A stretch of DNA of 64,000 bases from Geobacillus genomosp. 3 (GCF_000445995.2 NC_022080.4:3064001-3128000), one strand, 5' to 3'. Counted from the stretch's first letter, positions 36,785 to 45,949 are shown. A program made the numbers and translations. The notes: generated from the sequence alone by a model not told the origin.

Positions 36785-37762
36785 CTAGTAACGCAGCAAC
36801 GTTTCAATTCCTTCCGCAATCCGCTCGGCGTTCGGCAGCCAGTCGTCCTCGACCGACGGCACCGGATACGGCGTGTCGTAGCCGGCGATGCGCACGATCG
36901 GGGCGGAAAGGGAAAACAGCGCCCGTTCGCTGATCAAGGCCGCCACCTCGGCGCCAAATCCGCCCGTTTTCACCGCCTCGTGAACGATCATCACCCGCCC
37001 TGTTTTTTCCACCGAGGCGATGATCGTGTCGAGATCAAGCGGCTGCAGGCAGCGAAGGTCGATGACTTCCGCACTGACCCCTTTTGTCTCGATCTCGGCA
37101 GCGATTTTGGCGACAAGCGGCACCGTCGCCCCCCAAGAGATGATCGTCACATCATCGCCCTCTTTGACGACGCGCGCCTGGCCGAGCGGAACGGTGTACG
37201 GTTCTTGTGGCACTTCCATGCGAAACGCCCGATACAGCTTCATCGGCTCCAAAAACAGAACCGGGTCTTCATCGCGAATGGCGGAGATCAATAGCCCTTT
37301 CGCATCATACGGATTGGACGGCATGACGACTTTTAAGCCCGGCGAATGGGTAAACAGCGCCTCAAGCGAATCGGAGTGCAATTCCGGCGTCCGCACCCCG
37401 CCGCCGTATGGGCTGCGCACGACGATCGGGCACGAAAACCGCCCGGCCGAGCGGAAGCGGATGCGCGCCGCCTGGGCCGCCAACTGGTCCATCGCCTGGT
37501 AGGCAAACCCGAGAAACTGAATTTCGGCAATCGGGCGCATTCCGTTGATCGCCAGTCCAATGGACGTGCCGATAATACCCGATTCCGCAAGCGGTGTATC
37601 AAACACGCGCCCCTCGCCAAACTGCTCGAGCAGCCCGTCCGTCGCCCGGAAGACGCCGCCGTTTTCGCCGACATCTTCGCCCAGCACGATGATGCGCGAG
37701 TCGCGCTCCATCTCCTGGCGCATCGCTTCATTGATCGCCTCAATCATCGTCAATTCCGCCAT
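36785..37762 (-). CDS. 2-oxoacid dehydrogenase E1 beta subunit
   Basis: 325 aa. It starts MAELTMIEAINEAMRQEMERD, with VLGEDVGENGGVFRAT, DTPLAESGIIGTSIGLA and PYGGGVRTPELHSDS, typical of pyruvate, acetoin or branched-chain 2-oxoacid dehydrogenase E1beta. It pairs with E1alpha (its stop lies at the E1beta start) in the thiamine-diphosphate-dependent decarboxylase. It differs clearly from what I recall of the main Geobacillus PdhB, so this is probably a second complex. Confidence 0.92.
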   Translation of the reverse strand: MAELTMIEAINEAMRQEMERDSRIIVLGEDVGENGGVFRATDGLLEQFGEGRVFDTPLAESGIIGTSIGLAINGMRPIAEIQFLGFAYQAMDQLAAQAARIRFRSAGRFSCPIVVRSPYGGGVRTPELHSDSLEALFTHSPGLKVVMPSNPYDAKGLLISAIRDEDPVLFLEPMKLYRAFRMEVPQEPYTVPLGQARVVKEGDDVTIISWGATVPLVAKIAAEIETKGVSAEVIDLRCLQPLDLDTIIASVEKTGRVMIVHEAVKTGGFGAEVAALISERALFSLSAPIVRIAGYDTPYPVPSVEDDWLPNAERIAEGIETLLRY

Positions 37763-38893
37763 TTATCTCACCCCGCTCCGTTGTTTGCGCCGCATCACTT
37801 CGTCTTTTTGTTCGGCAAGCAATTTGGGCGCCTCGCTGTACACGCAATCGAATGCATCGACAATCGAACCGGACTTGCTGGCGATGGCCGCCTCATACGC
37901 CGCAGTGATTTCCTCATTCACTTCGGCGACAAACGCTTCTTCCTGCACCTCCGTCCACAACCCGCGCCGTTCGAGCAGCGCACGCAGACGGTGAAGCGGA
38001 TCTTTCGTCCGCCATGTCTCGACTTCTTCAGGCCGGCGGTATTTCGTCGGATCGTCTGCTGTCGTGTGCGGCCCGAGCCGGTAGGTGAGCGCCTCGATCA
38101 ACATCGGCCCCTCACCGCGGCGCGCCGCTTCGACCGCCTGTTTCATCGTTTCGTACACCGCCAGCACGTCGTTGCCGTCGACCAGCACTCCTTTCATCCC
38201 ATAGGCGAGCGCCTTCTGCGCAATCGTTCGGCTGGCCGTCTGCTTGCGGTACGGAACGCTAATGGCGTATTGGTTGTTTTGGCAGAAAAAGATGACCGGC
38301 ACGTTGTACACCGCGGCAAAATTCATCGCTTCATGAAAATCGCCCTCCGACGTCGCCCCGTCGCCGAAATACGCCACCGATACTTGCGGTTCGCCTTTCA
38401 ATTTCGACGCCCACGCACAGCCGACCGCATGAAGCGTCTGCGCCGCGATGATGATTTGCGTCGGGAACATGTTCAATCCTTCCGGCATTCGTTTCCCCGA
38501 CAGACGCCCTTGCACATAATGGAAAAACTGCTCAAGCGGCATGCCGTGCGTCAAGCAAGCCGCCACTTCCCGGTAGCTGGGAAAAATCCAGTCGTCTTTT
38601 CGAAGCGCAAACACGCTGCCAATTTGCGCCGCCTCTTGACCGCTAAACGGCGCATATGTACCGATCCGCCCTTGCCGCTGCATGCGCAGCAACCGTTCAT
38701 CAATGACGCGCGCCCGCCGCATTTCCCGATAGGCGCAAAGCAGCCATTCATCGGAAAACGCCGCCAACTTCCCCTCATCCCCGTTTCCGTTTTCATCGAG
38801 AATTTGCACGACCTCAACCGGCAATTTGTCCGGATCAAACATGGGGTCCCCTCCCATTTTTGTTTTCATGGGCGGCTCGGCCGCCGTTTCCAT
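37763..38893 (-). CDS. 2-oxoacid dehydrogenase E1 alpha subunit
   Basis: 376 aa (or 359 aa if ATG 38842, with GGGAGGGG, is used; ATG 38893 has GGAAGAGG). Thiamine-diphosphate-binding motif GDGATSEGDFHEAMNFAAVYNVPVI...NN, phosphorylation-loop-like RLGPHTTADDPTKYR. With E1beta it decarboxylates a 2-oxoacid and transfers the acyl group to the lipoyl arm of E2. Substrate could be pyruvate, a branched-chain 2-oxoacid or acetoin; sequence reading alone does not decide. No E3 gene is present, so lipoamide dehydrogenase must be shared. Confidence 0.9.
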   Translation of the reverse strand: METAAEPPMKTKMGGDPMFDPDKLPVEVVQILDENGNGDEGKLAAFSDEWLLCAYREMRRARVIDERLLRMQRQGRIGTYAPFSGQEAAQIGSVFALRKDDWIFPSYREVAACLTHGMPLEQFFHYVQGRLSGKRMPEGLNMFPTQIIIAAQTLHAVGCAWASKLKGEPQVSVAYFGDGATSEGDFHEAMNFAAVYNVPVIFFCQNNQYAISVPYRKQTASRTIAQKALAYGMKGVLVDGNDVLAVYETMKQAVEAARRGEGPMLIEALTYRLGPHTTADDPTKYRRPEEVETWRTKDPLHRLRALLERRGLWTEVQEEAFVAEVNEEITAAYEAAIASKSGSIVDAFDCVYSEAPKLLAEQKDEVMRRKQRSGVR

Positions 38894-38929
38894 TTTGTCC
38901 TCTTCCGGCGCGAAGCAACGACCCGTCCA

Positions 38930-40231
38930 TCACCGCACGTCCAACAACAGCACTTCCGGATTTTCCAAATAGTAGGCCACCGTCCGCATAAACCGCCCAG
39001 CCGGCTCGCCGTCGATGACGCGATGGTCAAAGGTGAGCGACATCCCCATCATATCGCGGATGACGATCTCGTCGCCGACGACAACCGGACGCCGTTTAAT
39101 CGCATGCGCCCCCAAAATCGCCACTTCCGGATAGTTGATGATCGGCGTCGCAAACCAACCCCCGCCCGCCCCAGTGCTTGTGATCGTAAACGTGCTTCCT
39201 TGCAGCTCGTCAAGGCGAAGCGCCTGGCGGTGCGCTTTTTCCGACAGTTCGGCGATTTCGATGGCGAGCTCGCGGATCGATTTTTGGTCGGCGTCGCGGA
39301 TGACAGGGACAACGAGCCCCGCTTTCGTCGCCGTCGCGATGCCGATGTGAAAGCGCCTTTTCAAGACGATTTCATTCGTCTTTTCATCGAGCGAAGCGTT
39401 GAACATCGGGTATTGCTTCAGCGCCCTTGTCACTGCTTTGATCATAAACGGCAAATACGTCAGCTTGATCTGCTCTTTGGCCAGCTCGCCGGCAAGGTGC
39501 TTGCGAATTTCGACGAGCTTCGTCACATCCACCTCGTCCATGCCGGTCACATGCGGCGCCGTATACACCGATTTCACCATTTTCTCGGCGATCTTTTTGC
39601 GCAAGCCGCGAAGCGGAATGCGTTCTTCTTCTTGGAACGCCGCCTCCACATTCGCAATGGACGTCCATGCGGCTGCGTTCGCCTGCCGTCCTGTCGCTGC
39701 GCTCCCGGCTGGCAAAACCGCGGCTTCGTTCCCCTCACTCCGCGCCGCCTCCGCCACTGCCGCGGCCGCTTCCCGCTCGCGGACGTATCGCTCCAAATCG
39801 GCGAGCGTCACCCGGCCTCCCTCGCCCGTCCCTTCCACGTCATCAATCGGAACGCCCAACTCCCGCGCCCGCTTGCGCACGGACGGCGCGGCAATCGCCC
39901 GCTTGCGCGCAGGACGGGGCGCTTCTTTGTGCAGAACCGGCGCAGGCTCCTGAGCCGAATTGTCGGTCGGCGCCGCTTCGGCCGCCACCGCTGCCTCGGT
40001 TTCCACGACAATGAGCGGCTCCCCAACCTTCACCGTCGCCCCTTCCGGCCCGGCGAGCGCCACCACTTTGCCAGCGACCGGCGTCGTCATCTCCACCATG
40101 GCCTTATCCGTCTGAATTTCGGCGATCGGTTGGTCGGCCTTCACCACATCCCCTTCACGAATGAGCCAGCGGATGATTTCCGCTTCATGCAGCCCTTCGC
40201 CGATGTCGGGCAACTTAAACTCATAGATCAT
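38930..40231 (-). CDS. 2-oxoacid dehydrogenase E2 (lipoyl acyltransferase)
   Basis: 433 aa core subunit. Lipoyl domain (about 1-78) with lipoyl-Lys in IQTDKAMVEMTTP, an Ala/Glu-rich linker, the E1/E3-binding domain (APSVRKRARELGVPIDDVEGTG), a second linker and the catalytic domain with active-site His in TFDHRVIDGEPAGRFM. ATG 40231 follows GGAAGGGG; the frame is open up to 40510 but that is leader. First gene of the operon, with a 230-nt untranslated leader containing a CcpA-like site. Confidence 0.93.
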   Translation of the reverse strand: MIYEFKLPDIGEGLHEAEIIRWLIREGDVVKADQPIAEIQTDKAMVEMTTPVAGKVVALAGPEGATVKVGEPLIVVETEAAVAAEAAPTDNSAQEPAPVLHKEAPRPARKRAIAAPSVRKRARELGVPIDDVEGTGEGGRVTLADLERYVREREAAAAVAEAARSEGNEAAVLPAGSAATGRQANAAAWTSIANVEAAFQEEERIPLRGLRKKIAEKMVKSVYTAPHVTGMDEVDVTKLVEIRKHLAGELAKEQIKLTYLPFMIKAVTRALKQYPMFNASLDEKTNEIVLKRRFHIGIATATKAGLVVPVIRDADQKSIRELAIEIAELSEKAHRQALRLDELQGSTFTITSTGAGGGWFATPIINYPEVAILGAHAIKRRPVVVGDEIVIRDMMGMSLTFDHRVIDGEPAGRFMRTVAYYLENPEVLLLDVR

Positions 40232-40314
40232 TGCTGCATCCCCTTCCCCTTGTTCTCGGAAACGAAAGCAATGGTGTCCTATCAATGGTGTTATGTTTGT
40301 GAGGCTATGCAGAG

Positions 40315-40328
40315 GTAAAGCGCTTACA
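40315..40328. promoter_or_regulatory. Candidate catabolite-responsive element (cre)
   Basis: GTAAAGCGCTTACA matches TGWAANCGNTNWCA at 12 of 14 positions with an intact CGCT core. It lies about 135 nt downstream of the predicted -10, so CcpA would act as a roadblock on the operon. Confidence 0.5.
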
Positions 40329-40462
40329 AGAAAGCAGTTTGGCGCATGATGTTCTGCGGCGGAGTCATGGTTCCTGCGATCGGGCAACATTTCCTGCGGC
40401 AACGCAACGTTTTCTACAAAAATGAGAATTGAATATTCTAAATTTTTCAATCTACAAGTTTT

Positions 40463-40492
40463 ATGATAGTATAAACGTTGTCCCACTGTCAA
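40463..40492 (-). promoter_or_regulatory. Promoter of the 2-oxoacid dehydrogenase operon
   Basis: Minus strand TTGACA (40487-40492), 18-bp spacer, TATCAT (40463-40468). It gives a leader of about 225 nt before the E2 start codon. Confidence 0.5.
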
Positions 40493-40587
40493 TATCATGC
40501 TATCGGGCATTTCTCGCCTTCTTCGACAATCATCGGCAACGATTCACATTATGTTAAAATAACAAAACGAAGACAGGAGGAAAAAGC

Positions 40588-40671
40588 ATGCCTCTCACCT
40601 GCATTCACCACATAGCCGTCATTTGTTCGGATTATGAACTCCGAGTTCGACAGTGTTTGAGGCCATTTTAG
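40588..40671 (+). pseudogene. Truncated glyoxalase/VOC-family gene (first 17 codons)
   Basis: ATG 40588 has an ideal AGGAGG and reads MPLTCIHHIAVICSDYE, the N-terminal strand of glyoxalase-like VOC proteins (IHHIAVICSDYE). After that the frame changes to unrelated sequence and stops at 40671. The rest of the gene is absent. The break marks the left edge of inserted DNA carrying the HepT/MntA module. Confidence 0.7.
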
Positions 40672-40798
40672 GCAAATGGAAATAACCAGAATGCTGTTAT
40701 ATCAAGGTTTTCAAGGTGCGCTATATACATGCCCCTTGAAAAGTCAACCTTTGCATCACGCTGCGCACCTCAAGCGTCGAAGCACCTATCAACACCGC

Positions 40799-41206
40799 CT
40801 ACTTTTGCCTAACAATTGCTTTCGTAAACTCAGTGAAGTCTGTTAAATGGTCGTCGAGTATTTTTTGCAAAATCGTCAAGTTCAGTTCTTGATCATCATG
40901 CACAGCGATATTGCGAAATCCGACCATTGCTTTCATTTTTTTCGATAAGGATGGAGAGATGATGCCGTGTTGTTCTAAAAGAGAGAAAGCATCTCGACTT
41001 GTTTGTGGAAGTCCGAGCTTTTTTTGCGCAACGACATGCATCGCTAAGTCGATGCTCGCTTCACACGCTCGTTGGAGATTGAGGACAATGGAATCCTGCT
41101 TCGTGTAATTCTCCAAATGTTTTGGATTGTTTTCGTATTCTTCATGAATACGTTTCATACACCGTTCAATCACACTTACTTTATTGAATATAACATCATT
41201 CATCAT
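40799..41206 (-). CDS. hepT: HepT-like HEPN toxin (DUF86)
   Basis: About 135 aa, starting MMNDVIFNKVSVIERCMKRI (ATG 41206 or 41203). All-helical HEPN nuclease; the R-x4-H catalytic motif is RNIAVH at about residues 100-105. HepT toxins cut tRNA or other RNA and are neutralised when MntA adenylylates a Tyr two residues after the His. Here that position is Asp (RNIAVHDDQ), so the usual modification target is missing. It pairs with the nucleotidyltransferase gene just upstream, whose 3' end is frameshifted. Confidence 0.85.
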   Translation of the reverse strand: MMNDVIFNKVSVIERCMKRIHEEYENNPKHLENYTKQDSIVLNLQRACEASIDLAMHVVAQKKLGLPQTSRDAFSLLEQHGIISPSLSKKMKAMVGFRNIAVHDDQELNLTILQKILDDHLTDFTEFTKAIVRQK

Positions 41207-41275
41207 AAACCGACCCACTCTCAACAATTTTTCGCAAAATGTCCGCTCGTTCTTCGTTTAGTTTCGCATACATTT

Positions 41276-41590
41276 TCAACACTCGCCATTCGAACTCCAT
41301 TTTTTTTGTTCGTCTGAACAATAGATGACCTTGCCGCTACTGATGATTTGTGCTTGAAAAACGGTGCTCGCTTGCTTTAAATCGACGAGATCGACGTCTC
41401 GTTGTAATTGCTCTGCCAATTGTTGCGCGAGCATAAATCGTTCATAGTGGTCTAATGATCGTTCATCGCTCAAAAAAGCAATATCAATGTCGCTATCGTG
41501 GCGAAGATGTCCTGTGGTTGCTGATCCGAACAAATAAATGACAGAAGGGGAGACCGCATTCTTTAATGTTTCAATAATGATTTGTTCCAT
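41276..41590 (-). CDS. mntA: MntA-like nucleotidyltransferase antitoxin, C-terminus frameshifted
   Basis: Minimal nucleotidyltransferase with GSATTGHLRHDSDIDIAF (GSx10DxD). ATG 41590 (MEQIIIETLKNAV) follows GGGATGGTGA. The reading frame stops at 41276 after CSDEQKKWSSNGEC. If one A is added to the run of eight A at 41300-41307 (minus strand), the frame continues EFEWRVLKMYAKLNEERADILRKI... and ends at 41196, overlapping the HepT start as normal for these pairs. Real frameshift, slippage site and sequencing error are all possible. Confidence 0.8.
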   Translation of the reverse strand: MEQIIIETLKNAVSPSVIYLFGSATTGHLRHDSDIDIAFLSDERSLDHYERFMLAQQLAEQLQRDVDLVDLKQASTVFQAQIISSGKVIYCSDEQKKWSSNGEC

Positions 41591-41806
41591 CTTGTCACCA
41601 TCCCGTTTACCATCCCCTATTTCCATGCTATTACAATTATATTATTTTCGATTGTATGTGTCACGTTCCAAGGGAAAACGGAGTCAGTCAAGACTTTGTG
41701 GAAACTTTTTTGACAAGGCCGTGCTCCAACCCCGCACACAGAACCCCATACTCTCCCGACAAATTGTGCTAAAATGAAGGGCGACAAGAGTGAAAGGGGA
41801 ATGACC

Positions 41807-42793
41807 ATGGTTCGATTTGCGACGATCGGCACAAACTGGATCACCGAGTCGTTCATTGACGCCGCGCGGTTGGTCGACTCGTTCGAACTCGCCGCCGTCT
41901 ACTCGCGGACGGAGGAAACGGCGAAGGCATTTGCGGCCAAAGTCAAAGCGCCGCGGACGTTTACCGATTTGCAGCGGCTGGCTGAAAGCGACGAGGTGGA
42001 GGCCGTCTATATCGCCAGCCCGAACTCGTTTCACGCCGAACAGGCGATTTTTCTCATGAATCACGGCAAGCATGTGTTATGCGAAAAACCGCTCGCCTCG
42101 AACGCCCAAGAGGCAAAAGCGATGATCGAAGCGGCTGAGCGAAACGGCGTCGTGTTGATGGAAGCGATGAAGGCGACGCTGCTTCCCACTTTCCTGTCCA
42201 TCCGCGAGCACGTGCCGAAACTCGGCCGCATCCGCCGCTATGTGGCCAGCTACTGTCAATATTCATCGCGCTACGACGCCTATAAGCAAGGAACGGTGCT
42301 TAACGCCTTCAACCCCGCTTTCTCGAACGGGGCGTTGATGGATATCGGCGTCTACTGCCTGTACCCGATGGTGGTGCTGTTCGGCAAGCCGAAGAGCCTC
42401 AAAGCGCAAAGCCTTAAGCTTGAATCAGGGGTCGACGGCGAAGGAACAATCGTCTTCGACTACGGGGAGATGGATGGGATCGTCTTTTACTCGAAAATCG
42501 CCAATTCCTACTTGCCGGCGGAAATTCAAGGGGAAGACGGAAGTATGATCATTGACGCCATCCATACGCCAACCAAAGCGGAAATCCGCTACCGCGACGG
42601 GCGCGTCGAGGACATCACCGTGCCGCAAGACAAACCGCCGATGTACTATGAAGTGAACGAATTCATCGATCTCATTGAAAGCGGGGCGCGCGAATCAGCG
42701 ATCAACTCGCACCGCCATTCGCTTTGGACGATCGAAATCATGGACGAAGCGCGAAGACAAACGGGCATCGTGTTCCCGGCCGATCAGCGATAA
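41807..42793 (+). CDS. Gfo/Idh/MocA-family oxidoreductase
   Basis: 328 aa NAD(P)-dependent dehydrogenase. Rossmann domain MVRFATIGTNWITESFIDAAR (about 1-115) with the family's HVLCEKPLASN motif, then a C-terminal alpha/beta domain. The substrate is probably a sugar or cyclitol derivative, but no partner gene indicates which. ATG 41807 has AAAGGGGA 6 nt upstream. Single gene with its own terminator. Confidence 0.9.
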   Translation: MVRFATIGTNWITESFIDAARLVDSFELAAVYSRTEETAKAFAAKVKAPRTFTDLQRLAESDEVEAVYIASPNSFHAEQAIFLMNHGKHVLCEKPLASNAQEAKAMIEAAERNGVVLMEAMKATLLPTFLSIREHVPKLGRIRRYVASYCQYSSRYDAYKQGTVLNAFNPAFSNGALMDIGVYCLYPMVVLFGKPKSLKAQSLKLESGVDGEGTIVFDYGEMDGIVFYSKIANSYLPAEIQGEDGSMIIDAIHTPTKAEIRYRDGRVEDITVPQDKPPMYYEVNEFIDLIESGARESAINSHRHSLWTIEIMDEARRQTGIVFPADQR

Positions 42794-42798
42794 GCAAA

Positions 42799-42840
42799 AA
42801 AGGTTCCAACTTGAGCCGCATAAGGCTGGTTGGAACCTTC
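42799..42840. terminator. Bidirectional terminator
   Basis: AAGGTTCCAAC/GTTGGAACCTT stem with A-run before and T-rich tail after, between the oxidoreductase and the ars operon. Confidence 0.75.
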
Positions 42841-42985
42841 TTTGTGTGCAGCGGTTTCCCTAGCCGCTAGAGCGGCATGTTGCCAACGAGTCAGGAACGT
42901 TGGCCCGCATCGCTCCAGCTGCCGGGCGTTTGGGCTTTTCACCCGCAGCGTCGTTTGGTTTCGTTCGTCTCTGTCCGCTTTGCGC

Positions 42986-43405
42986 CTATTCACCCGTCTC
43001 GGCAAACCGGCGGATGCGCGCGCCAATTTCATCGCGGACGCGGCGGAACACGGCGAGCTTCTCCTCTTCCGTTCCTTCCGCTTTCGCCGGATCGTCGAAT
43101 CCCCAATGGACGCGCTTCACATGCGGTGGGGTGACTGGGCAATGGTCAGCCGCATGGCCGCACAGCGTCACAACCAAATCGGCGCGGTGGAGAAGATCCG
43201 GGTCGATGACATCGGACGTTTGGTTCGAGATATCGATGCCCACTTCCTTCATCACCTTCACCGCGTTCGGATTGAGGCCATGCGCCTCAAGGCCAGCGCT
43301 GTACACCTCCCATTCCTCACCAAGAAGTTGTTTCGCCCAACCTTCCGCCATTTGACTGCGGCACGAGTTGCCGGTGCATAAAAAGTATATGACTTTTTTC
43401 TTCAT
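42986..43405 (-). CDS. arsC: Arsenate reductase (thioredoxin-coupled)
   Basis: 139 aa LMW-PTPase-like enzyme that reduces arsenate to arsenite. P-loop Cys in [12 protein letters not shown], and the redox pair in [12 protein letters not shown] (Cys about 82 and 89). Full length. It is the last gene of arsR-acr3-arsC, 15 bp after acr3, and provides the arsenite that the pump exports. Confidence 0.95.
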   Translation of the reverse strand: MKKKVIYFLCTGNSCRSQMAEGWAKQLLGEEWEVYSAGLEAHGLNPNAVKVMKEVGIDISNQTSDVIDPDLLHRADLVVTLCGHAADHCPVTPPHVKRVHWGFDDPAKAEGTEEEKLAVFRRVRDEIGARIRRFAETGE

Positions 43406-43420
43406 CGCTGGTTCCCACCT

Positions 43421-44485
43421 TTACGTTGATGTTGGATTGACCGAAGAAAAATACTTTCGCTGAAATGCCAATGCTACGTTGACAAGCGCCAGCATCACCG
43501 GCACTTCAATGAGCGGACCGATGACTGCCGCAAACGCCGCGCCCGAATGAATGCCAAACACCCCAACGGCGACGGCAATGGCCAGTTCAAAGTTGTTGCT
43601 TCCTGCCGTAAACGCGAGCGTCGTCGATACCGGGTAGCCGGCTCCCAATTTTTTCGCCAAAAAGAAGGAGACAAAAAACATAAGAACAAAATACAGCAAC
43701 AACGGAATCGCAATCCGGACGACATCAAGCGGCAAGCTGACGATCATGTCGCCTTTGAGCGAAAACATCACGACGATCGTAAACAAAAGCGCAACGAGCG
43801 TCAGCGGGCTGATTTTCGGCACAAACACCGTTTCATACCATTGCCGCCCTTTCGCTTTCACAAGCACAAACCTTGTCGCCATGCCGGCCAAAAACGGAAC
43901 CCCTAAGTACAGGAACACCGATTTTGCCACTTCCGTCATCGTGATGTTCACGACCGCCCCTTCAAGCCCGATCCATCCGGGAATCACCGTGACAAACACA
44001 TACGCGTACAGCGAGAAAAACACGACTTGAAAGAGCGAATTGAAAGCAACCAGTCCAGCCGCATATTCCGTATCCCCGCGCGCCAAATCGTTCCAGACGA
44101 TGACCATGGCGATGCAGCGGGCAAGGCCGATTAAAATCACGCCGATCATATACTCCGGCTTATCCGGCAAAAAGACAATCGCCAAGATGAACATCAGCAG
44201 CGGACCGATCACCCAGTTTTGCACGAGGGACAAAACGAGCACCTTCACATCTTTGAACACGCGCCCCATTTCTTCATAACGCACTTTCGCCAGCGGCGGA
44301 TACATCATCAAAATCAACCCGATCGCAATCGGAATCGAGGTTGTTCCGACTTGCAGGCGGTTCAACCCATCCACCAGCCCCGGAGCCCAAATTCCGATTC
44401 CAATCCCAGCCGCCATCGCGAGAAAAATCCATACCGTCAAAAAGCGATCTAAAAATGACAACCGCTTCGGTTCGCAACAATCCAT
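43421..44485 (-). CDS. acr3: ACR3-family arsenite efflux pump
   Basis: About 354 aa with ten predicted transmembrane helices. Conserved Cys-bearing helix [19 protein letters not shown] and [16 protein letters not shown], both typical of Acr3. It expels arsenite across the cytoplasmic membrane. Three adjacent ATGs (44491, 44488, 44485) follow GGGGTGA; the last has the best spacing. Middle gene of the ars operon. Confidence 0.95.
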   Translation of the reverse strand: MDCCEPKRLSFLDRFLTVWIFLAMAAGIGIGIWAPGLVDGLNRLQVGTTSIPIAIGLILMMYPPLAKVRYEEMGRVFKDVKVLVLSLVQNWVIGPLLMFILAIVFLPDKPEYMIGVILIGLARCIAMVIVWNDLARGDTEYAAGLVAFNSLFQVVFFSLYAYVFVTVIPGWIGLEGAVVNITMTEVAKSVFLYLGVPFLAGMATRFVLVKAKGRQWYETVFVPKISPLTLVALLFTIVVMFSLKGDMIVSLPLDVVRIAIPLLLYFVLMFFVSFFLAKKLGAGYPVSTTLAFTAGSNNFELAIAVAVGVFGIHSGAAFAAVIGPLIEVPVMLALVNVALAFQRKYFSSVNPTST

Positions 44486-44509
44486 CATCATTCACCCCGT
44501 TGTCCATCA

Positions 44510-44857
44510 TCAGCACCCGCAACGCGATGCCGGGTTCGCTTCCTCGATTTTGCGAATGTTTTCGTCTTGGTTCGGAACGTACGACAACACCGCTTGCAAC
44601 AGGGAGTAGTATTCGCTTTGCGGCCGGAGCGAATAATACACCCATTGCCCCCTCCGCTCCTCTTGGATCAGCCCGGCGTCTTTCAACTTGCGAAGATGCT
44701 GGCTGATCGCCGGCTGGCTTGACGAAAACACCTCAAGCAGCTCGCACACACAGCACTCCCGCTGATTCAAAATCGCCAAAATCGTCAGCCGCGTCGGATC
44801 GCCGAGCAGCTTCAACACCCGAGCCGCGGCGCTCATGTCCACCGTCAGCTGTGGCAT
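44510..44857 (-). CDS. arsR: ArsR-family arsenite-responsive repressor
   Basis: 115 aa winged-helix repressor. As(III)-binding ECCVCEL at the start of the recognition region, HTH SSSQPAISQHLRKLKDAGLI. ATG 44857 lies behind AGGAGG; a longer frame to 44974 has no ribosome-binding site. C-terminal CGC may add thiol ligands. It represses the operon until arsenite binds. Confidence 0.94.
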   Translation of the reverse strand: MPQLTVDMSAAARVLKLLGDPTRLTILAILNQRECCVCELLEVFSSSQPAISQHLRKLKDAGLIQEERRGQWVYYSLRPQSEYYSLLQAVLSYVPNQDENIRKIEEANPASRCGC

Positions 44858-45058
44858 GCCAATCCTCCTCTCCATTCCATCATCATGCCCTGCGACATCA
44901 AGACGGCAGCGGTCGTGAAGGTTTCCTTGACCTTTTGCCCCTGTCCGCATATAGCCCAGCATCCATTGCGACATCTAGGTCCCTATCCATCACTATATCA
45001 TTATTTGCTTATATAGCTGCCAAACGACAGGCTGCCGAGCCAATGTTTTACGCTAATA

Positions 45059-45088
45059 AGTATATAACTAAATTCTTATATAAGTCAA
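45059..45088 (-). promoter_or_regulatory. Candidate promoter of the ars operon
   Basis: Minus strand TTGACT, 18-bp spacer, TATACT, in a locally AT-rich stretch with TATATAAG repeats that could be ArsR sites. The leader to arsR would be about 200 nt. Confidence 0.45.
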
Positions 45089-45173
45089 CCACCACACACT
45101 CGTACAAAAGCGCGGTGCGGGCGCGTCATTTTTCCGCCCCGCGCCTGCACGAGTTTGGGCTGCACCGCTTCCT

Positions 45174-45557
45174 TCACTCCATCCGCTTTTTCGCCGCTGA
45201 CAAAAGGTCAATCGCCTTCGTCCCGACTCCGACAAACGTCTCCAAAATCGCCTGCGCCCCGGCAATCGAAAAGATAAAAATAAACGGCATAGCGATCGTC
45301 GGGAGGAATAAATACCCAAGCGCAAGAAAAATCGCGCTCCATACGCCTGCGCACCAGTAACAGTTCAACAAATAACCGAATTTCGACTTCGGCACTTTTT
45401 TGATTTCCGTATGGCCGTCTTCATGCCGGATTTTCTCTTTCTTCATAAATGGATTGCGGATAAATTCGGTGATCTTATCAAAGACGATCAAATGCGTAAA
45501 CCGGTAGCTGGCTAAAATGATCATAATGTACGTCATCCAGTCGAGTTCACGAAGCAT
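45174..45557 (-). CDS. DUF1360 membrane protein
   Basis: 127 aa with two or three hydrophobic segments (YIMIILASYRFTHLIVFD, GVWSAIFLALGYLFL, IFIFSIAGAQAILETF) and a CYWCAG motif. DUF1360 proteins occur in Bacillaceae and some are spore-associated; function unknown. ATG 45557 follows AAGGAG. Confidence 0.85.
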   Translation of the reverse strand: MLRELDWMTYIMIILASYRFTHLIVFDKITEFIRNPFMKKEKIRHEDGHTEIKKVPKSKFGYLLNCYWCAGVWSAIFLALGYLFLPTIAMPFIFIFSIAGAQAILETFVGVGTKAIDLLSAAKKRME

Positions 45558-45709
45558 GGCGGACTCCTTTTCTCATTTTTCCCTAACGCAAACGACCAAA
45601 TCTGCTTGCCGGACATACGTTCATCACGCTGCCCGATTAGCAGTTATATTTTTCTCTGACAGGGGCATTTTTATAAATGAACATTTTTTCGAATTTTGAT
45701 TCATTGCGT

Positions 45710-45860
45710 GTCTTGTCCGTCGTATCCGTGTGGAAGGCCCGAAGAGGGATGCCTTCTTTGATATGCACCGGAAAGAACCGCGTGGATCTTCGCCTCGTAC
45801 AGTCGATCGAGATGACAACCGATGGCATCGTCGTTGAATCAAGGAGGCTTCATCCTCGAC
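45710..45860 (-). pseudogene. Remnant of an IS1634-type transposase gene
   Basis: Encodes fragments of the same region as the full transposase at 46809-48460, notably FHTDTTDKT and, in other frames, DDAI..HLDRLYEA. It is about 150 bp and broken by frameshifts. It shows that a related element once occupied this site, just upstream of the PemK-like pair. Confidence 0.65.
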
Positions 45861-45940
45861 CGAGTCAAAGTCAAGTGCATCTTTTGGCAGTGGACCATTT
45901 TGTAGATTTGTTGATTGGTTTTGTTATCCCCTCTTGCACA

Positions 45941-45949
45941 TGCTATAAT
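45941..45949 (+). promoter_or_regulatory. Extended -10 promoter of the PemK-like pair
   Basis: TGCTATAAT about 84 nt before the first gene of the pair. No strong -35 is visible. Confidence 0.45.

Noticed and set aside
37346..40318. Very long plus-strand open frame (about 990 codons) opposite the 2-oxoacid dehydrogenase genes
   Set aside because: It is the antisense of three well-supported genes; composition (His/Arg-rich, no motifs) is typical of a shadow frame in high-GC DNA.
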